Of a stretch of DNA of 36,284 nucleotides, positions 33,310 through 36,284 are shown piece after piece (the stretch's first letter is position 1; each line of letters opens with the position of its first letter). Source of the stretch: Gemmatimonadales bacterium UBA7889 (lineage in GTDB: Bacteria; Gemmatimonadota; Gemmatimonadetes; Longimicrobiales; Gaopeijiaceae); the NCBI GenBank assembly GCA_002501085.1, contig DLRL01000099.1, forward strand, positions 33,662 through 69,945, written 5' to 3'. A model generated the notes under the pieces. That model was given only the letters and a program-made list of their open reading frames with translations. It had not been told where the DNA came from and did no database searches. The position numbers were made by a program, and so were the translations under genes.

Positions 33310-36105
33310 ATGTTGGTAGCTAGCGGATGTTCTAAGTCTTCCTTCTTGGTGGCTATGGCCTTGGCCGTCCTCGTTCCACAGGAGTCACTGACACAGGGTG
33401 TTCCGGATCCCCAGTTGTTGGACCGAATAACACCTGCAGATGCTGAATCAGATAATAAATCTGATAAGCTTGCTGAGGAGTTTTCGAATGAGGCCCTTGA
33501 TGCTACCCGAAAACTCGGACCGATTGAAATCGACGGGCGTATCGATGAGCCAGACTGGCGAACGGCGAAAGTCTTCACCGGGTTCACAGCGAAGGAACCG
33601 GTAGAGGGAGAGCCAGCAAAAGATGATACCGAGGTGAGAGTTCTTCTCGGCGACGGGGCCATCTGGATTGGTGCTCGGATGTGGGATTCTGAGCCAGGGG
33701 AGATTGTGTCACGACTTACTCGGCGTGACTCCGATGGTATCTTCGACAAATTCTCTGTACATCTTGATCCAAATCATGATCATCTAACCGGTTATATCTT
33801 CTCGGTGAGTGTCGCGAATGTTCAGCGAGACCACTACCTGTATGATGACGACAAGCTAGATGGTGCATGGGATGCGGTTTGGTCCTCTGCAGTCCAGCAA
33901 GATGAGGAGGGCTGGTCAGCGGAGATCCGCATTCCGCTCTCCCAGATTCGTTATGAGGCGAGCGATGACCTCCAAACGTGGGGGATTAACTTCTTCCGCC
34001 GGCGTGTCGCTAGCGCGGAAGAGTCCTACTACGCTTTGCTCTCAAAACTCGAGAAAGGCATCGCGAGTCGGATGGCAGAAATGGAAGGCGTGCTCGTAGA
34101 TAACCCGTCTCGACGCTTTGAGCTTCTGCCCTACGCCGTCAGTAGTCACCACAGTGCACCCGCTACCCCGGGCGACCCGTTTTTTGATGGCACTGCTACA
34201 AATGGGAGAATTGGTCTTGATCTAAGCTATGGCCTAGGGGCCTCGTTTACCCTAGATGCCACAATTAACCCTGATTTCGGTCAAGTAGAAGCCGACCCCG
34301 CAGTGATTAATCTCAGCGCATTCGAGACATTTCAAGGTGAGCGGCGCCCGTTCTTCGTTGAAGACGCACGGATCTTCGACTTCACACTGTCGGGCAAGAA
34401 CAATCAACTCTTTTACAGCCGCCGGGTTGGCCGTGCGCCCCACGGTCGTGCGCCTTACGAAGCTGAGCACAGCCAGGTTCCTGAGAATGCGACAATTCTA
34501 GGTGCCGCAAAGCTGTCTGGAAGAACTACTAAGGGCCTTTCGATTGGCGTTCTTGGTGCGGTTACCGGAGATGAGTTCGGCCAGGGAGTTTTTGCTGACG
34601 GATCAGAAAATAAGTTCCTTGTCGAACCTCGGTCTGAGGTAGGGGTGCTGAGTCTCGCAAAAGACTTCGGCGATGGGGCTTCACAGGTTCGGGCCCTTGT
34701 GAGCGGCTTACGTCGTGCTCTCCCCAGCGATGAATCCTATAACTGGCTTGCATCATCAGCTTTTAACGGGGGCCTCCGAATCGACCATCGGTGGCGGAGT
34801 GGGAAGTATGGAATGTTCGCTTTTGTGACGGGCAGTCACGTGCGAGGGGCAGAAGAAGCGATTACAAGGATTCAAAAGGCAAGTAATCACTACTTCCAGC
34901 GGCCAGATGTGACTCGGGCATCCTTAGATGAGACCGCCACTACAATTAGCGGACTAGCCTGGCGTTTGAATCTCGAAAAACGGGAAGGTGAGCACTGGAC
35001 GGGATCAGTCTGGACTTCTCAGATCACAAACGGCTTCGAGATCAATGAATTGGGTTTTTATCCTACTGGAGAGCGCCTCGACGCTGGTGCAAGGATCAAT
35101 TACAAGGAGATCGTGCCGGGACGATTATTTCGGGGCTATAGCTTTGGTGGTTGGACTTATCACAACTGGAGCCACGAAGTACTCGATGACTTCTGGTCTA
35201 GTGGATCATGGCGCGATGCCCGGGTCCGGGGTGCCTTTACTGCAAATGCTAACGGTCAATTCCTGAACTACTGGAATCTCCGAACTAGTGGGACGTATAC
35301 ACCTCGGGCGATGAGCCGGTCTGCCACTCGCGGCGGTCCAATGATGGTGCGTCCGGGTTCTACGAAGTGGTCGGTTAACCTAAGTAGTGATCGGCGGAAG
35401 GCGGTAAGCTTTGGCTCTCATTTTGAGATGGAGGATGACCGTCAGGGTGTCGGCGGTGGTTGGACGGTTCGGAGTGATGTGAAAGTTCAACCCTCCGAAA
35501 GACTTCAAGTTGTAGTAACGCCGAGGTATAACGAAGACAATTCAGGGCACCAGTATGTTGCTGCGACAGAAACCATGCCGTATAGCCCAACATTCGGAGT
35601 TCGTTACCTCTTTGCTGACCTTAGTCGGCGGACGGTATCAATGGAGACCCGATTAGATTGGACGTTCACTCCTCGGCTATCTCTGCAGCTTTTTGCACAG
35701 CCCCTGCTGTCTTCGGGTGACTACGTTCAGTACAAGCAACTGGCCACATCGAAGTCCTATGATTTTTTGGAATTCAATTCGGGAGCAGGCTCTAATACAG
35801 CAGGAGGGGTAGCTTGCCCAGGAATATGCGATTTGGCAGGCAGGCAGTACGTCGACTTCGATGGTGATGGCACTGCTGATTATTCTTTCCGTGATAGAGA
35901 CTTTAATGTCCGCTCTCTTGTGGGCAACGCTGTCCTGCGTTGGGAATACAGACCAGGATCGACGCTTTTCCTAGTATGGCAACGCAGGCAGTCTGATTAT
36001 GCGTTCGCGGGGGATTTAGATTTCCAGAGAGACGCCACTGCACTGCTTGAGGCGCCAGCAGACAACAGGTTCATTATCAAGATGAACTACTGGCTCGGCC
36101 TCTAA
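33310..36105 (+). CDS. DUF5916 outer-membrane protein with CBM9-like N-terminal domain
   Basis: Large predicted outer-membrane protein (931 aa). The N-terminus has a signal peptide (about 1-30, hydrophobic FLVAMALAVLV). A CBM9/DOMON-like beta domain follows (about 60-235, IEIDGRIDEPDWRTA to WSAEIRIPLSQIRYE), then the DUF5916 region beginning near FELLPYAVSS, with DATINPDFGQVEADPAVINL and ERRPFFVED. The rest is rich in alternating aromatic/polar strands expected of a beta barrel, ending FIIKMNYWLGL. Near residue 840-865 a CPGIC cysteine pair and a DFDGDGTADY loop (a calcium-loop-like DxDGDG) probably form an exposed insert. The function of the family is unproven. ATG 33310 abuts the TAXI stop, so coupling with the transporter is likely. 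Confidence 0.9.
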   Translation: MLVASGCSKSSFLVAMALAVLVPQESLTQGVPDPQLLDRITPADAESDNKSDKLAEEFSNEALDATRKLGPIEIDGRIDEPDWRTAKVFTGFTAKEPVEGEPAKDDTEVRVLLGDGAIWIGARMWDSEPGEIVSRLTRRDSDGIFDKFSVHLDPNHDHLTGYIFSVSVANVQRDHYLYDDDKLDGAWDAVWSSAVQQDEEGWSAEIRIPLSQIRYEASDDLQTWGINFFRRRVASAEESYYALLSKLEKGIASRMAEMEGVLVDNPSRRFELLPYAVSSHHSAPATPGDPFFDGTATNGRIGLDLSYGLGASFTLDATINPDFGQVEADPAVINLSAFETFQGERRPFFVEDARIFDFTLSGKNNQLFYSRRVGRAPHGRAPYEAEHSQVPENATILGAAKLSGRTTKGLSIGVLGAVTGDEFGQGVFADGSENKFLVEPRSEVGVLSLAKDFGDGASQVRALVSGLRRALPSDESYNWLASSAFNGGLRIDHRWRSGKYGMFAFVTGSHVRGAEEAITRIQKASNHYFQRPDVTRASLDETATTISGLAWRLNLEKREGEHWTGSVWTSQITNGFEINELGFYPTGERLDAGARINYKEIVPGRLFRGYSFGGWTYHNWSHEVLDDFWSSGSWRDARVRGAFTANANGQFLNYWNLRTSGTYTPRAMSRSATRGGPMMVRPGSTKWSVNLSSDRRKAVSFGSHFEMEDDRQGVGGGWTVRSDVKVQPSERLQVVVTPRYNEDNSGHQYVAATETMPYSPTFGVRYLFADLSRRTVSMETRLDWTFTPRLSLQLFAQPLLSSGDYVQYKQLATSKSYDFLEFNSGAGSNTAGGVACPGICDLAGRQYVDFDGDGTADYSFRDRDFNVRSLVGNAVLRWEYRPGSTLFLVWQRRQSDYAFAGDLDFQRDATALLEAPADNRFIIKMNYWLGL

Positions 36106-36243
36106 ACAACCCTGAAACCCCAGTTGTTATTGACTCTTATCCCTGGGTAAGGTGGATATTTGAGGGTCATCCGGAGGGTAAAACTGGTCCTTCTCAGGAG
36201 GTCAACGTAATCTGAGAAGATGGATCGTCTTAGGAGATAAAGT
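36106..36243 (+). promoter_or_regulatory. Leader region of the next gene, with hairpin and mini-ORF
   Basis: A possible promoter is TTGACT (36130-36135) with GATATT (36155-36160), spacing 19, so weak. CTTCTCAG (36190-36197) pairs perfectly with CTGAGAAG (36212-36219) around a 14-nt loop containing most of AGGAGG (36196-36201). Directly after it, ATG 36220 opens a six-codon frame ending at TAA 36238-36240, within which AGGAG (36232-36236) is the ribosome site of the next gene at 36244. Confidence 0.4.
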
Positions 36244-36284
36244 ATGAAGTGGGTTATCCGGTTGATCGGTGTGGTTCTGGTGGT
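36244..36284 (+). CDS. Start of a gene cut by the window end
   Basis: ATG 36244 lies 7 nt after AGGAG (36232-36236). The 13 visible codons read MKWVIRLIGVVLV, a basic start followed by a hydrophobic run, suggesting a signal peptide or membrane anchor. Nothing more can be said about function. Confidence 0.65.
   Translation, partial: MKWVIRLIGVVLV

Noticed and set aside
33231..33749. 172-codon open frame on the - strand over the TAXI/DUF5916 junction
   Set aside because: Antisense to two recognisable genes, with a Ser-rich translation typical of shadow frames.

Overview
The window is about 36.3 kb of a bacterial chromosome with roughly even base composition. It is densely coded, mostly on the + strand, with purine-rich ribosome sites (AGGAG/GGAGG types) and frequent GTG and TTG starts. 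Several genes encode secreted or lipid-anchored hydrolases typical of peptide-degrading heterotrophs: M14, S9, M42 and M20 peptidases, a Tat lipoprotein amidase and a lipoprotein amidohydrolase. Together with a DUF5916 outer-membrane protein and a TAXI-type TRAP transporter, this gene mix resembles Gemmatimonadota or a related environmental phylum. That placement is inferred from gene content only. I saw no tRNA, rRNA, CRISPR array, insertion sequence or phage gene.

Layout. (1) 195-5061: a secreted M14 carboxypeptidase, a zinc-ribbon membrane protein, an NAD-dependent epimerase and a LOG-type protein. (2) 5258-15307: the pyruvate dehydrogenase region, with lipA, pdhA (E1 alpha), pdhB (E1 beta), pdhC (E2), then an amidohydrolase and an S9 peptidase, a strong terminator, and lpdA (E3) behind its own terminator-like leader hairpin. 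(3) 15396-19063: ispH (plant/cyanobacterial long form, - strand), fxsA (+) and a Tat-lipoprotein amidase (-). (4) 19225-28977: M42 aminopeptidase, GAF/free-methionine-sulfoxide-reductase-like protein, MBL-fold hydrolase, glcD, glcE, glcF, M20 peptidase, GNAT acyltransferase, and an enolase-superfamily N-succinylamino acid racemase/OSBS. (5) 28974-29591 (-): an unrecognised protein. (6) 29709-36105: a Yip1-like membrane protein, a TRAP 4TM/12TM permease, a TAXI lipoprotein receptor and a DUF5916 outer-membrane protein. A new gene starts at 36244 and runs off the end.

How the genes work together. LipA makes the lipoyl cofactor carried by E2, and E1, E2 and E3 form the complex that feeds acetyl-CoA to central metabolism. 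The most interesting block is 21.7-29.0 kb. GlcDEF-type 2-hydroxyacid oxidase genes are coupled by 4-nt overlaps to an M20 amidohydrolase and then a GNAT, and an NSAR/OSBS follows 95 nt later. M20, GNAT and NSAR are the three enzyme types of the irreversible D- to L-amino acid conversion pathway (succinylation, racemisation, desuccinylation) described in Geobacillus. Here the set sits beside an oxidase, several peptidases and, about 1.5 kb further on, a transporter. The second notable block is the TAXI-TRAP importer, whose receptor stop codon directly abuts the start of a putative outer-membrane protein, suggesting one uptake unit spanning both membranes.
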